A stretch of 21,852 bases of DNA from Betaproteobacteria bacterium (GCA_016704895.1 JADIZG010000059.1:1-21852); one strand, 5' to 3'. Counted from the stretch's first letter, positions 1 through 7,746 are shown. The notes: generated from the letters alone by a model not told the origin. Made by a program: numbers and translations.

Positions 1-2
1 CC

Positions 3-473
3 CAGCATCCCACCGCCGTGCGCACCGCGCAACGCCTGCGCGACGCCGGCATCGACGCGCAGGTCGTCGAGTTCGACCAGCCGACGCGCACCAGCGCCGA
101 GGCCGCGACCGCCATCGGCTGCTCGGTCGCCGAGATCGCCAAGTCCATCGTGTTCCGCGGCAGGACGAGCGGCCTGGCGGTCGTCGTCGTCGCGAGCGGC
201 GACAACCGCGTCAGCGAAGCCAAGGTTGCCGCCAAGGTGGACGAGCCGCTCGCGCGCGCGGACGCGGATTTCGTGCGCATGGCGACCGGTTACGCGATCG
301 GCGGCGTCGCGCCCATCGGCCACTCGCAGCCGGTCAAGCTGCTGCTCGATCGGGATCTGCAGCGCTTCGCGACGGTGTGGGCGGCCGGCGGCACGCCGTA
401 CTCGGTGTTTCCTGTCACGCCCGAGGAGCTTCGGCGCCTGACGGGCGCCGACTGGTCCGACGTCAGCGAGTAG
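3..473 (+). CDS. YbaK/EbsC-family aminoacyl-tRNA deacylase (5' end cut by window)
   Basis: This is a YbaK/ProX-type editing domain of about 150 residues, the usual single-domain size. The family hydrolyses mischarged tRNA such as Cys-tRNA(Pro) or Ala-tRNA(Pro) in the cytoplasm. The features I recognise are the N-terminal HPTA-type opening, the segment CSVAEIAKSIVFRG with its conserved lysine, the SGDNRVSEAKVA stretch, the glycine-rich YAIGGVAPIGH loop and the LLLDRDL strand. A GTG at 18 could start it, but the frame stays open to the window edge and the codons at 3-17 (Q-H-P-T-A) match the normal family N terminus. The true start is therefore probably just outside the window. It is convergent with the minus-strand gene that follows. 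The family call is firm; which tRNA it edits cannot be read from the sequence. Confidence 0.88.
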   Translation, partial: QHPTAVRTAQRLRDAGIDAQVVEFDQPTRTSAEAATAIGCSVAEIAKSIVFRGRTSGLAVVVVASGDNRVSEAKVAAKVDEPLARADADFVRMATGYAIGGVAPIGHSQPVKLLLDRDLQRFATVWAAGGTPYSVFPVTPEELRRLTGADWSDVSE

Positions 474-506
474 ACCCGCCGGGCACCGTCGACCGGCCCG
501 CGCGCC

Positions 507-1754
507 TCACGCCGGCAGCGCGACCTCGTGATCGACGCTGAACTGGTAGTCGCGGAAGACGTGCTCGGCGGAGAGGATCTCGTAGCTGCCGTCGGGAAGC
601 CTGCGCGAGGTGTCCTTGAGCCGGTAGACGTAGTGCCCGCAGGTCCAGCAGTCGAAGTTGCGCATGTGCGTGCACAGGCAGGTCTTGTCCGGCACCGAGA
701 TCTTCTTCTCGTCCGGGTGGGCCGCCACCTCGCGGTTGTACGCGTTGATGTAGGCGCAGTTGCCCGAGCTGTCGAGCAGGTAGCCGTAGGCCTCGCAGTT
801 CGGCCGGATGCCGGCGCCGATCGCGGGACTGCTCGTCAGCATCCGCATCGGATAGCCGGTCGGCGAGATCGTGTTCACGACGACGTCGCTCTCGCCGGCC
901 TTGTAGTATTCCTGCTGGACCTTCTCGGGCAGCCCGCATTCCTTCGTCACGGTGAAGCGCGTCGCCACCTGCACGGCGGCCGCGCCGTTCTCGAGATAGG
1001 ACACCGCGTCGCTGCCGGTGAAGATGCCGCCGGCGGGGATCAGCGGAATGTCGAGCGCCTCCGCCTTCAGGTACTGCGCGATCTCCGCGACGATCGTGCG
1101 GAGGTCGTACTTGCTCCAGTCCTCGGCGCCGAAGCCCAGGTGCCCGCCCGCGAGCGGGCCTTCGACCACGATGTAGTCGGGCAGGCGGTCGAGCTTCGCG
1201 TTCTTGCGCAGGAACAGCTGCAGCGCGCGCAGCGACGAGACGATGATCCCGAGCTTCGCGTCGCGGAAGCGCGGATGGTCCTCGATCTGTGCGAACGAGC
1301 CCAGGTGCAGGCCGGCGGAGAGCGTGATGCCGTCGATCCCGGCGTCGAGCGCGGCGGACAGGCGCACGCGCAGCGTCTCGCGCGGCGCGTTCATCGTGAG
1401 CTTCTCCATGCAGTTCACGAAGATCATGCCGTCGCCGCGCTTGGCTTCCATCGTGCGGCCGACGTGCATGTGCGTCGCCTCGGCGAGGCGACCGAGGTCG
1501 AACTGCACGTCGGACTTGTCGGTGTTGGCGGCGTTGTACTTGTAGAGCTTCGCCTTCTCCTTGACGAAGTGCGTGCGGAACCGGCGGTCGGACACCGTCT
1601 GCACCATCGCGTCGGAGATGTGACCGACGCCGCCCAGGCGCGCGACCTCGAGCGCGAGGTCCGCGGTCGAGATGTCGACCCCCATGCCGCCGCACATGAT
1701 CGGCACCAGCTCGCGCTTGCCGAAGCGCAGGCGAAAATCGTCGACACGCCGCAT
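507..1754 (-). CDS. Nitronate monooxygenase family flavoprotein with Cys-rich C-terminal extension
   Basis: This 415-residue TIM-barrel flavoprotein belongs to the nitronate monooxygenase (2-nitropropane dioxygenase) family, which uses FMN and O2 to oxidise alkyl nitronates. It opens with the family's LVPIMCGGMGVD strand and carries the VVEGPLAGGHLG motif, whose H205 matches the catalytic histidine. It then has an IPAGGIFTG phosphate-binding strand and the AAAVQVATRF strand. After the barrel it has an extra domain with C359, C361, C369 and C372 next to two histidines, followed by a conserved-looking SAEHVFRDYQFS end. This Cys cluster could bind zinc or iron-sulfur, which is my inference. The ATG at 1754 has AGGG eight bases upstream. 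The true substrate is unknown; many members are annotated as NMO without assay. Confidence 0.9.
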   Translation of the reverse strand: MRRVDDFRLRFGKRELVPIMCGGMGVDISTADLALEVARLGGVGHISDAMVQTVSDRRFRTHFVKEKAKLYKYNAANTDKSDVQFDLGRLAEATHMHVGRTMEAKRGDGMIFVNCMEKLTMNAPRETLRVRLSAALDAGIDGITLSAGLHLGSFAQIEDHPRFRDAKLGIIVSSLRALQLFLRKNAKLDRLPDYIVVEGPLAGGHLGFGAEDWSKYDLRTIVAEIAQYLKAEALDIPLIPAGGIFTGSDAVSYLENGAAAVQVATRFTVTKECGLPEKVQQEYYKAGESDVVVNTISPTGYPMRMLTSSPAIGAGIRPNCEAYGYLLDSSGNCAYINAYNREVAAHPDEKKISVPDKTCLCTHMRNFDCWTCGHYVYRLKDTSRRLPDGSYEILSAEHVFRDYQFSVDHEVALPA

Positions 1755-2101
1755 GCTGGTCCCTGGATCCCGGTGAGGCGCGCGGGCGAGGAAGCCGGCG
1801 CGAGATGCCGCATTATGCCGGGACGCGCCGTCCGTTCAACCCGGCTGCGCTCGTGCCCATTCGTTCCGTCTCTTTTCGGGCCGGCGCGGCGTCGATCCCG
1901 GACCCGCCCGACGCCCGCAACGGCGCGTGGGCGATTCAGGCTGTCCGTCGGCACGGCGTCGGGGTACGAGCGGGCCCGAAGCGCCCCTGGCGGCCATACG
2001 TGCCGCCCCCGCCGCCCGTGTCGACGCGAAGCGGGTACGATCGCAGTCGCCGCGCGCCCCCTCCCGGCAGCGCAGGCGCGAATCCCGCCGAGTCCCGTAC
2101 C
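1755..2101. other. Divergent intergenic region, no gene seen
   Basis: This 347 bp gap separates the divergent nitronate monooxygenase and patatin genes, so it should hold both promoters. I could not pick out a convincing -35/-10 pair or operator. The patatin frame stays open back to 1805, but the upstream codons are proline/arginine-rich and give no signal peptide, so I read them as non-coding. Confidence 0.5.
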
Positions 2102-4336
2102 ATGAACCTTTCGCCCAGAACCGCCCGCCTGGCCCTCGTCGCGGCCATGGCGCTCCCCTGGCTGGCGGCACCCGGCTCCGGCGCCGCGCAACCGGTCCCG
2201 GCCGCCGCGCCGACGGCCAGTCCGCGCATCGGACTCGCGCTGTCCGGCGGCGGCGCGCGCGGACTCGCGCACGTCGGGGTGCTCAAGGTGCTCGAGGAGC
2301 TGCGCGTGCCGATCCACTGCGTGACCGGCACGAGCATGGGCGCGATCGTCGGGGCGACGTTCGCCGCCGGAACGCCGCCGGCCGAGATGGAGAAGACCGT
2401 CCTCGCGGCCGACTGGGCCGAGATCTTCCGGGATCGCCCGCCGCGCGACGAGATCTCGGTCCGCAGGAAGATCGACGACTACAAGACGCTGTTCGCGCCC
2501 GAGTTCGGCGTCAAGGACGGCGGGCTCGCGCTGCCCAAGGGCGTCATCGCGGGCGTGTCGATCGAGTCGTTCTTCCGGGGGCTCGCTGCGCCGGCGCTCG
2601 GCATCTACGATTTCGACAATCTGCCGGTCCCGTTCCGCGCGCTGGCGACCGACATCGAGACCGGCGAGGCGGTCGTGATCGACCACGGCAACGTCGCGCA
2701 GGCGATGCGCGCCAGCATGTCGGTCCCCGGCGCGATCGCGCCGGTCGAGATCGACGGGCGGCTGCTCGTCGACGGCGGCATCGCGAACAACCTGCCGATC
2801 GACGAGGCGCGCAGGCTGTGCGCCGACGTCGTGATCGCGGTCAACATCTCGACGCCGCCGATGAAGCGCAGCGAGATCACGTCCGCGCTGTCGGTCGTCG
2901 GGCAGCTCATCAACTTCCTCGGCAAGCAGACGGTCGACGACCAGATCAAGAGCCTCGGCAGCCGCGACGTGCTGATCGCGCCCGACCTGGGGAACATCTC
3001 GTCGAGCACGTTCGATCGCTCGGCGGACGCGATCCGCATCGGCGAGGAAGCGACGCGCGCGATGGCGGAGTCGCTCAAGCGCTACAGCCTGCCGCCCGCG
3101 CAGTTCGCGGCGCTCCGCGCGAAGCAGGTGGCCGACCGCCGCGAGCTCGGCACGGTCGACGAGATCCGGTTCGAGGGCCTCGAGCGCATGAATCCCGAAG
3201 TGCTGCGCTCGCTCGTCCGCAGCCAGCCCGGCGAGCCGCTCACCGAGGAGAAGGTGGGAGCGGACCTGCGCCGCATCTTCGGGCGCGGCGGCTTCGAGGG
3301 CATCAGCTACCACATCGTCGGCGACGCCGGCCCGCGCGCGATGGTGATCGAGCCGCGCGAGAAGTCCTGGGGACCCAACTTCCTGCGCTTCGGCCTGGGG
3401 CTGGCGAGCGACTTCTCGGGCGAGAACCAGTTCAACGCGCTCGTCCAGTACCGCAAGACCTGGCTCAACCGCCTGGGCGGCGAGTGGCTGACCGAGCTGC
3501 AGGTCGGCCAGAACACGTTCATCCACAGCGAGTTCTACCAGCCGGTGAACGAGGCGGGCCAGTGGTTCGTCGCGCCGTATTTCACGGTCGGGCAGCTGAC
3601 GCGCGGGGTGTTCATCGACGACGACAAGGTGGCCGACTACAAGGTGCGCCTGGCGCAGGCCGGCGTCGATGCCGGCGCAGTGCTCGGGACCTGGGGACAG
3701 CTGCGGCTCGGCCCCGTCTGGGCGCGCGTCGACGCGAACGTCGACACGGGCTCGCCCGTCCTGCCGTCGGTCAAGGAGAACACGGCAGGGCTTCGCGCGG
3801 CGCTGTTCGTCGACCAGACCGACAACGCCTTCTTTGCGCGGGAGGGGTTCGGGCTGGCGGCGTCGGCCTACGCCGCGATGGAGTCGTTCGGGTCGGCCGG
3901 CGACTACCAGCGGGTCGAGGCGCTGTTCCGCGGAGCGAAGAGCTGGGGTCCGCACACGCTGAACCTGAGCGTCTCCGGCGGCAGCGACCTCGGCTCCGAC
4001 ATGCCGCCCTACGAGGCGTTCATGCTCGGCGGACCGCTGCGGCTGTCCGCCTACCGCGTCGGCCAGTTCACCGGGCGCGAATTCGCGTTCGGCCGGCTGA
4101 TGTACTACAACCGCATCCTGCCGCTGCCGGATCTGCTGGGCAGCGGCGTCTACGCCGGCGGCTCGCTCGAGGTCGGCCACATCCGCGACCGCTTCGACGG
4201 GCGCCCGTCGCCGGGGACGCTGTGGTCCGCATCCGTGTTCCTCGGTGCGGACACGTTCGCCGGTCCCGGTTACCTGGGGGTGGGCGGGAGCGAGTCCGGC
4301 AACTGGACGGTTTACCTGCTGCTCGGGGTGCCGTAG
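2102..4336 (+). CDS. Patatin-like phospholipase with POTRA and outer-membrane barrel (PlpD-like, type Vd)
   Basis: This is a 744-residue three-part protein. A signal peptide (about residues 1-29) precedes a patatin lipase domain with the oxyanion loop GGGARG (49-54), nucleophile S78 in GTSMG and D224 in DGG, giving a complete Ser-Asp dyad. Residues of roughly 350-417 form a POTRA-like unit (VDEIRFEGLERMNPE). The rest, about 418-744, has the alternating pattern of a 16-stranded outer-membrane barrel. This order matches Pseudomonas PlpD, where the barrel anchors the lipase at the cell surface. I chose the ATG at 2102 because the signal peptide follows it at once; the ribosome site is weak. The last residues are LLLGVP, without the terminal aromatic residue usual for barrel insertion. 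It is monocistronic and ends convergently with the next gene. Confidence 0.93.
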   Translation: MNLSPRTARLALVAAMALPWLAAPGSGAAQPVPAAAPTASPRIGLALSGGGARGLAHVGVLKVLEELRVPIHCVTGTSMGAIVGATFAAGTPPAEMEKTVLAADWAEIFRDRPPRDEISVRRKIDDYKTLFAPEFGVKDGGLALPKGVIAGVSIESFFRGLAAPALGIYDFDNLPVPFRALATDIETGEAVVIDHGNVAQAMRASMSVPGAIAPVEIDGRLLVDGGIANNLPIDEARRLCADVVIAVNISTPPMKRSEITSALSVVGQLINFLGKQTVDDQIKSLGSRDVLIAPDLGNISSSTFDRSADAIRIGEEATRAMAESLKRYSLPPAQFAALRAKQVADRRELGTVDEIRFEGLERMNPEVLRSLVRSQPGEPLTEEKVGADLRRIFGRGGFEGISYHIVGDAGPRAMVIEPREKSWGPNFLRFGLGLASDFSGENQFNALVQYRKTWLNRLGGEWLTELQVGQNTFIHSEFYQPVNEAGQWFVAPYFTVGQLTRGVFIDDDKVADYKVRLAQAGVDAGAVLGTWGQLRLGPVWARVDANVDTGSPVLPSVKENTAGLRAALFVDQTDNAFFAREGFGLAASAYAAMESFGSAGDYQRVEALFRGAKSWGPHTLNLSVSGGSDLGSDMPPYEAFMLGGPLRLSAYRVGQFTGREFAFGRLMYYNRILPLPDLLGSGVYAGGSLEVGHIRDRFDGRPSPGTLWSASVFLGADTFAGPGYLGVGGSESGNWTVYLLLGVP

Positions 4337-4384
4337 AGCGGGGCCGGCTGACCCTCTGTGCCGGAATGTACGGTCAGGAACGAG

Positions 4385-4411
4385 ACTCGCGGCCGTGTGA
4401 GCGCCGCGAGT
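4385..4411. terminator. Hairpin between convergent genes
   Basis: Perfect 9-bp arms (ACTCGCGGC 4385-4393 and GCCGCGAGT 4403-4411) flank a 9-nt loop. It lies 48 bp after the patatin stop and 15 bp beyond the stop of the opposing gene, where a bidirectional terminator is expected. There is no T-tract on either strand, so intrinsic termination is uncertain. Confidence 0.5.
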
Positions 4412-4426
4412 GCTCGGCGCCTCCGG

Positions 4427-4810
4427 TCAGTTGTCGCTGTTCGACTTGCTGCCCTTGACCGTGGTCGCGACGGCCGCGGCCTCGTCCTCGACGCGCGTCA
4501 AGAGCACGATGCCGATCTCCTTCATCTCGCGGGAGCGCGGCAGCACGACGACCTTCTTCACGCGGTCGGGCGCGATGCCGAAGCGCTTGAAGTTCGCGGG
4601 CAGCCACTGCTTCAGCCGCGCTTCGTCGGCGGGGCCCAGCTTGTCGATCTCGGCCAGCATCGCCTTCGCCTGCGTTGCGCTCAGGAGGTCGGTCGGATAG
4701 GTGAGCCGGTAGACGTTGCTCTTCGACGAGTTGAAGCTCGACGCGGACCAGGCGAGCGTCGCGACGAGCATCGCCGCGAGCGCGGCGAATGCGATGCGTG
4801 TCTTGACCAT
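4427..4810 (-). CDS. Small secreted protein of unknown function
   Basis: This 127-residue protein has a clear Sec signal peptide (MVKTRIAFAALAAMLVATLAWS, with cleavage probably near residue 23). The mature domain of about 105 residues has a mixed helix/strand pattern: DLLSATQAKAMLAEIDKLGP, then LKQWLPANFKRFGIAPDRVKKVVVLPR, then a hydrophobic strand EIGIVLLTRVEDEAA. The tail is charged and serine/asparagine-rich. The frame is open 21 codons further upstream, but the ATG at 4810 has a perfect GGAGG five bases before it and starts the signal peptide directly. I do not recognise a family. It may act in the periplasm; nothing in the sequence gives a reaction. Confidence 0.8.
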   Translation of the reverse strand: MVKTRIAFAALAAMLVATLAWSASSFNSSKSNVYRLTYPTDLLSATQAKAMLAEIDKLGPADEARLKQWLPANFKRFGIAPDRVKKVVVLPRSREMKEIGIVLLTRVEDEAAAVATTVKGSKSNSDN

Positions 4811-4936
4811 GATGCCCTCCTTGTGACGGCCGGGCTCGACGGGTGCCCTGCGGAACACGGGCAGGGAAATCATACGCCCCGCAGGGGGAGCATTCGCCGG
4901 TCGAGGCGGGACCCTTCGTGCCCGGCCCCGCGCCCC

Positions 4937-6157
4937 TCACCTGCCTACGCTGTCGACGACCCCGTACCAGAGCGACAGTCGCTCGCCGCTCCCGGCATCC
5001 CCGAGCCCGCCCGCCGACGTGTTCACCGTCACGAGCTTGCGCGCGGGATCGACGAACACGTTCTGCCCGCGCAATCCCCACAGCGCGAACTGGCGCTCGC
5101 GGCCGGACGACACGATCCACGTCTGGTAGCCGTACCCGTAGAGCGCGCCCGTCTGCCCCGGTTCGAACCGCGGCGACGGCGGCGTGGTCGCCGCGCGCAC
5201 CCACTGCGCGGGCACGATCTGCCGGCCGTCGAGCGCGCCGTCGTTCGCGAGCAGCATGCCGAGCCGCGCGTAGTCGCGCAGCGTCGCGTTGAGGCAGCAG
5301 TACGCGGTCTCGTAGCCGCCTTTGTCGATCGTCCACGACGCGTCGGCCTTGGCCCCCATCGGCCGCCAGATCTTTTCCGACAGGTAGTCGGCGAGCGGCA
5401 CGCCGGTCGCGGCTCGCAGCACGAGACCGAGCACCTGCGTGTCCGCCGACGAATAGTTGAAGCGCTCGCCTGGCGCATGCTCGCGCGTGCGGAACGGCGC
5501 GACCGTCGCCGCGCCGCCTTCGCTTTCGCGTCCCATCGACAGCCGCGCGAGCACGGCGACGTCGTCGCTGCCGCCGTAGGTCTCGGAGTAGCGAATGCCC
5601 GACGACATCGTGAGCAGGTGGCGGATCGGCGTCTCGCCGTACGGCGTGCCGGCGAGTGCCGGCACGTAGGCGTCGGCGCGATCGTCGATCGAGCGGATCC
5701 GGCCTTCCGAGATCGCGATGCCGACGAGCATCCCGACGACCGTCTTCGCCATCGAGTACGACGCCATGCGCTGCTCCGGCCGGCGGTCGTACTGGTAGCG
5801 CTCGACGAGGATCGTGTCGTCCTTCAGGACGAGCAGCCCGGTCGTGCGGTTGCGCGCGAGGTAGTCGTCGAGGGTGGGGCGTTCGAGGTTCGCGAAGCGG
5901 TAGCGGATCGCAGGCTCGGCGGGCGCGCGCTTCAGCGGCCGCACGCTCTCGCCGCGGGGCACCTTGCGCGTCGCGTGGATCTCGTCCCAGCGGCTGACCA
6001 GGCCGACCAGGCAGCGCGTCTCCGGCCGCAGCGGCTGGTCGGGGCAGATCGGATAGCCCTCGGCCTTGCCGAGCGCTTCCTCGTCCGGGGCGGCGAGCGC
6101 GCTCGATGCGACGAGGACGCTCGCGAGCAGGACCGGCAGGCTCGTTCGGCGCGGCAT
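4937..6157 (-). CDS. Serine hydrolase, class C beta-lactamase-like
   Basis: This 406-residue exported protein has a signal peptide over residues 1-22 (ending SSALA). It carries the penicillin-binding-protein/class C fold motifs: S135-M-A-K138 is the SxxK nucleophile motif and Y235-S-S is the YxS/N motif, followed by a GYGYQTWI strand and a WGLRGQNVFVD segment where the third motif belongs. The sequence YCCLNATLRDYARLG resembles the same region of EstB-type esterases and 6-aminohexanoate-dimer hydrolases. The third motif lacks a classic KTG, so an esterase, amidase or peptidase role is more likely than true beta-lactamase activity (inference). The substrate is unknown. The ATG at 6157 has no strong ribosome site. 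It lies downstream of doxX on the same strand, separated by a strong hairpin. Confidence 0.9.
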   Translation of the reverse strand: MPRRTSLPVLLASVLVASSALAAPDEEALGKAEGYPICPDQPLRPETRCLVGLVSRWDEIHATRKVPRGESVRPLKRAPAEPAIRYRFANLERPTLDDYLARNRTTGLLVLKDDTILVERYQYDRRPEQRMASYSMAKTVVGMLVGIAISEGRIRSIDDRADAYVPALAGTPYGETPIRHLLTMSSGIRYSETYGGSDDVAVLARLSMGRESEGGAATVAPFRTREHAPGERFNYSSADTQVLGLVLRAATGVPLADYLSEKIWRPMGAKADASWTIDKGGYETAYCCLNATLRDYARLGMLLANDGALDGRQIVPAQWVRAATTPPSPRFEPGQTGALYGYGYQTWIVSSGRERQFALWGLRGQNVFVDPARKLVTVNTSAGGLGDAGSGERLSLWYGVVDSVGR

Positions 6158-6192
6158 GTCGGCGTCGATCGTTCGCGGCCGGTTCGGCGCCT

Positions 6193-6230
6193 CACCCCCG
6201 GAACGTTGTTCGAACCACGTTCCGGGGGTG
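6193..6230. terminator. Strong 14-bp hairpin between doxX-like and serine hydrolase genes
   Basis: Perfect inverted repeat: the CACCCCCGGAACGT arm (6193-6206) pairs with ACGTTCCGGGGGTG (6217-6230) around a 10-nt loop that itself contains TTCGAA. It starts 15 bp after the DoxX stop and lies 36 bp before the hydrolase start, both on the minus strand. It fits a terminator or transcript-stabilising stem, but no T-run follows. A palindromic operator is the alternative. Confidence 0.6.
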
Positions 6231-6244
6231 GCTTCGCGCGGTCG

Positions 6245-6697
6245 TCAGACTTCCTTGCGCATCATCCGGTCGACCGAGAAGAACCCGCCGCCGTGCATCG
6301 CGAAGAAGAACGTCATCGCGGCCCACAGCACCGACTTCTCCGCGCCCGCGTAGCCCTGGTTCTGCACGACCCAGTGGAAATACACGGTGACGAGCAGCAC
6401 GATCGTCGCGCCGATCGCCGCCGGGCGCGTCAGGAACCCGATCGCGAGCAGGATGCCGCCGATGAATTCGGTCCCCGCGAGCAGCGGCGACCACAGCGTG
6501 CCGGGCGAGAAGCCCAGGCTCTCGACCATGCCGGCGTTCTTGAGCGGGTCCTGGATCTTGGGCCAGCCGTGCACCGCGAACGCCGCGCCCGCTGCGACGC
6601 GCATCAGCAGGTACGACAGGCCGGAGAGGCTCGAATAGACGTAGGCGAGCGGCGGGAACCACAGGCGGCTCTTGTCGGTGATGAGGTCGGAGGGCAT
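6245..6697 (-). CDS. DoxX-family membrane protein
   Basis: This 150-residue integral membrane protein has four hydrophobic segments. DoxX-family features include LLMRVAAGAAFAVHGWPKIQDP in the first segment, the FIGGILLAIGFLTRPAAIGA loop and segment, the GYAGAEKSVLWAAMTFFFA end and a C-terminal FSVDRM. Family members are often tied to thiosulfate:quinone chemistry or redox stress, but most are uncharacterised. I place the start at 6697, where AGGAA sits eight bases upstream and the first membrane segment follows; the longer open frame adds 54 unconvincing residues. It lies 118 bp downstream of the GntR regulator on the same strand and may be read from its own promoter near the repeated GCGGAAT motif. 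Confidence 0.9.
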   Translation of the reverse strand: MPSDLITDKSRLWFPPLAYVYSSLSGLSYLLMRVAAGAAFAVHGWPKIQDPLKNAGMVESLGFSPGTLWSPLLAGTEFIGGILLAIGFLTRPAAIGATIVLLVTVYFHWVVQNQGYAGAEKSVLWAAMTFFFAMHGGGFFSVDRMMRKEV

Positions 6698-6741
6698 CGG
6701 AAGTGTTCCTGGAAGGTCGTGGGGACTGCGTGCGGGCTCCT

Positions 6742-6773
6742 GCGGAATGGGGGAATACCCGATTCCGCGGAAT
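6742..6773. promoter_or_regulatory. Triple GCGGAAT / ATTCCGC motif, hairpin or operator
   Basis: GCGGAAT at 6742-6748 pairs with ATTCCGC at 6762-6768, with an inner GGG/CCC stem. The second arm overlaps the perfect 12-bp palindrome ATTCCGCGGAAT (6762-6773). This gives three copies of one 7-mer within 32 bp, in the gap between gntR and doxX. It could terminate gntR or be an operator for doxX. Confidence 0.45.
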
Positions 6774-6815
6774 TCATCAATCCTGCGCCAGGGGGCCTCC
6801 CGCGCGGTCCCCGGG

Positions 6816-7532
6816 TCAGCTGAAGAGCCGGGCGATGCCCGCTTCCAGGTGCCGCGCAACGGCCTGCTTCGCCCGTTCCGGGTCGCCTGCGCGGATCGCC
6901 TCGTAGATTTCGCGGTGCTCGTCCAGGACGCTTCGGTGGCGCTCGTCGAGCGGCCTCTCGGAAAAGCTGCGGGACAGCTTGATGCCGAACTCCACCTGGC
7001 TGCGCAGCGCCTCGAGCGTCGTGACGAAGAACCGGTTCTGCGAGGCCCGCGCGATCGACAGGTGGAACTCGAAGTCCGGCTCGATCGACGACCCGCCCGC
7101 GGCGATCGCGCGCTCCATCGCGTCGATCGCCAGCGCGATGCCGTCGATCGCGCCCTCGTGGTGCGCGATCGCCGCCCGCCTCGCCGCCTCGCTCTCGAGC
7201 CCGCATCGGAACTCGAGGCAGCGCTGCACGTCCGGGAGGTTCTGCAGCGGCCCGAAGTCGAGGCGGCGCGAATCGCTCCGTCGCAGCACGAAGTTGCCGG
7301 CGCCCTGGCGTGTTGCGATCAGGCCCTCCGCGCGCAGGCGCCCGAGCGCCTGTCGCAGCACCGGCCGCGAGACGCCGAACTGGCTCGCGAGCTCGAGCTC
7401 CGCGGGCAGCCGGCTGCCGATCGGGTAACGCCCCGCCGCGATCTGCTCGGCGAGTCCGTCGTAGACCTGGTCGCCGAGCTTCTTCGACGTCGCGGCCGAC
7501 GTCGTGTCGGGTGGGGGCGGTCGCGTGCTCAT
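6816..7532 (-). CDS. GntR-family transcriptional regulator (FadR subfamily, FCD domain)
   Basis: This 238-residue protein has an N-terminal winged helix-turn-helix of about 15-85 (RLPAELELASQFGVSRPVLRQAL, then the wing EGLIATRQGAGNFV) and an all-helical FCD ligand-binding domain. The FCD metal site is complete: D153 and H157 in DFEFH, H206 in LDEHREIY and H228 near the C terminus. Proteins of this type usually bind a carboxylate through the metal and repress the neighbouring sugar-acid or organic-acid catabolic genes. It is transcribed divergently from the catabolic cluster starting at 7822, so it is the likely local regulator. The ATG at 7532 has GAGG upstream. The effector is unknown but is likely the pathway substrate or an intermediate. 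Confidence 0.93.
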   Translation of the reverse strand: MSTRPPPPDTTSAATSKKLGDQVYDGLAEQIAAGRYPIGSRLPAELELASQFGVSRPVLRQALGRLRAEGLIATRQGAGNFVLRRSDSRRLDFGPLQNLPDVQRCLEFRCGLESEAARRAAIAHHEGAIDGIALAIDAMERAIAAGGSSIEPDFEFHLSIARASQNRFFVTTLEALRSQVEFGIKLSRSFSERPLDERHRSVLDEHREIYEAIRAGDPERAKQAVARHLEAGIARLFS

Positions 7533-7614
7533 CGTCCTCGGTCCGGGGAAAGGTCGTCAGCCGTGCCGGCTGCGTCGGGATGTCGCAGGCACTCGATGGT
7601 GCGCAAGATCGCAT

Positions 7615-7632
7615 AAGTGGTAAAAGTTGTAA
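7615..7632. promoter_or_regulatory. Tandem AAGTGGTAA / AAGTTGTAA repeat, candidate operator
   Basis: Two 9-mers at 7615-7623 and 7624-7632 differ at one base. They form an AT-rich patch in GC-rich surroundings, 82 bp upstream of the GntR start and within the divergent control region. This is a candidate site for the GntR protein; no footprint or homologous site was compared. Confidence 0.35.
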
Positions 7633-7694
7633 AGTCCGACGATGCGAGATCGTTTGCGCGTCCGGCGGCCGGCAGAGGGTTCCCGTGCATGGGC

Positions 7695-7708
7695 TTGACT
7701 CAAATCAA
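7695..7708. promoter_or_regulatory. FNR/ANR/DNR-like box
   Basis: TTGAC-TCAA-ATCAA matches the FNR-family consensus TTGAT-N4-ATCAA at nine of ten fixed positions. It sits in the divergent gntR/enolase control region. If the promoter at 7747-7775 is right, the box is centred about 80 bp upstream of the expected transcript start, a distance compatible with class I activation. This is a sequence match only. Confidence 0.4.
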
Positions 7709-7746
7709 GCGGCGCCGATCGGGTCGCCCCGGCGGCGCCGTTCGCG

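Noticed and set aside
528..2105. Long + strand open frame of 525 codons over the nitronate monooxygenase gene
   Set aside because: It is antisense to a clearly conserved gene, and its translation is low-complexity valine/arginine/alanine, typical of high-GC shadow frames.
1424..4180. 918-codon minus-strand frame opposite the patatin gene
   Set aside because: The patatin/barrel protein on the other strand has full catalytic motifs; the opposite frame is arginine/aspartate-rich with no domain.
4937..6157. True beta-lactamase (antibiotic resistance) call
   Set aside because: SxxK and YxS are present, but the classic KTG third motif is not, and other parts resemble EstB/6-aminohexanoate hydrolases. 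A general serine hydrolase call is safer.
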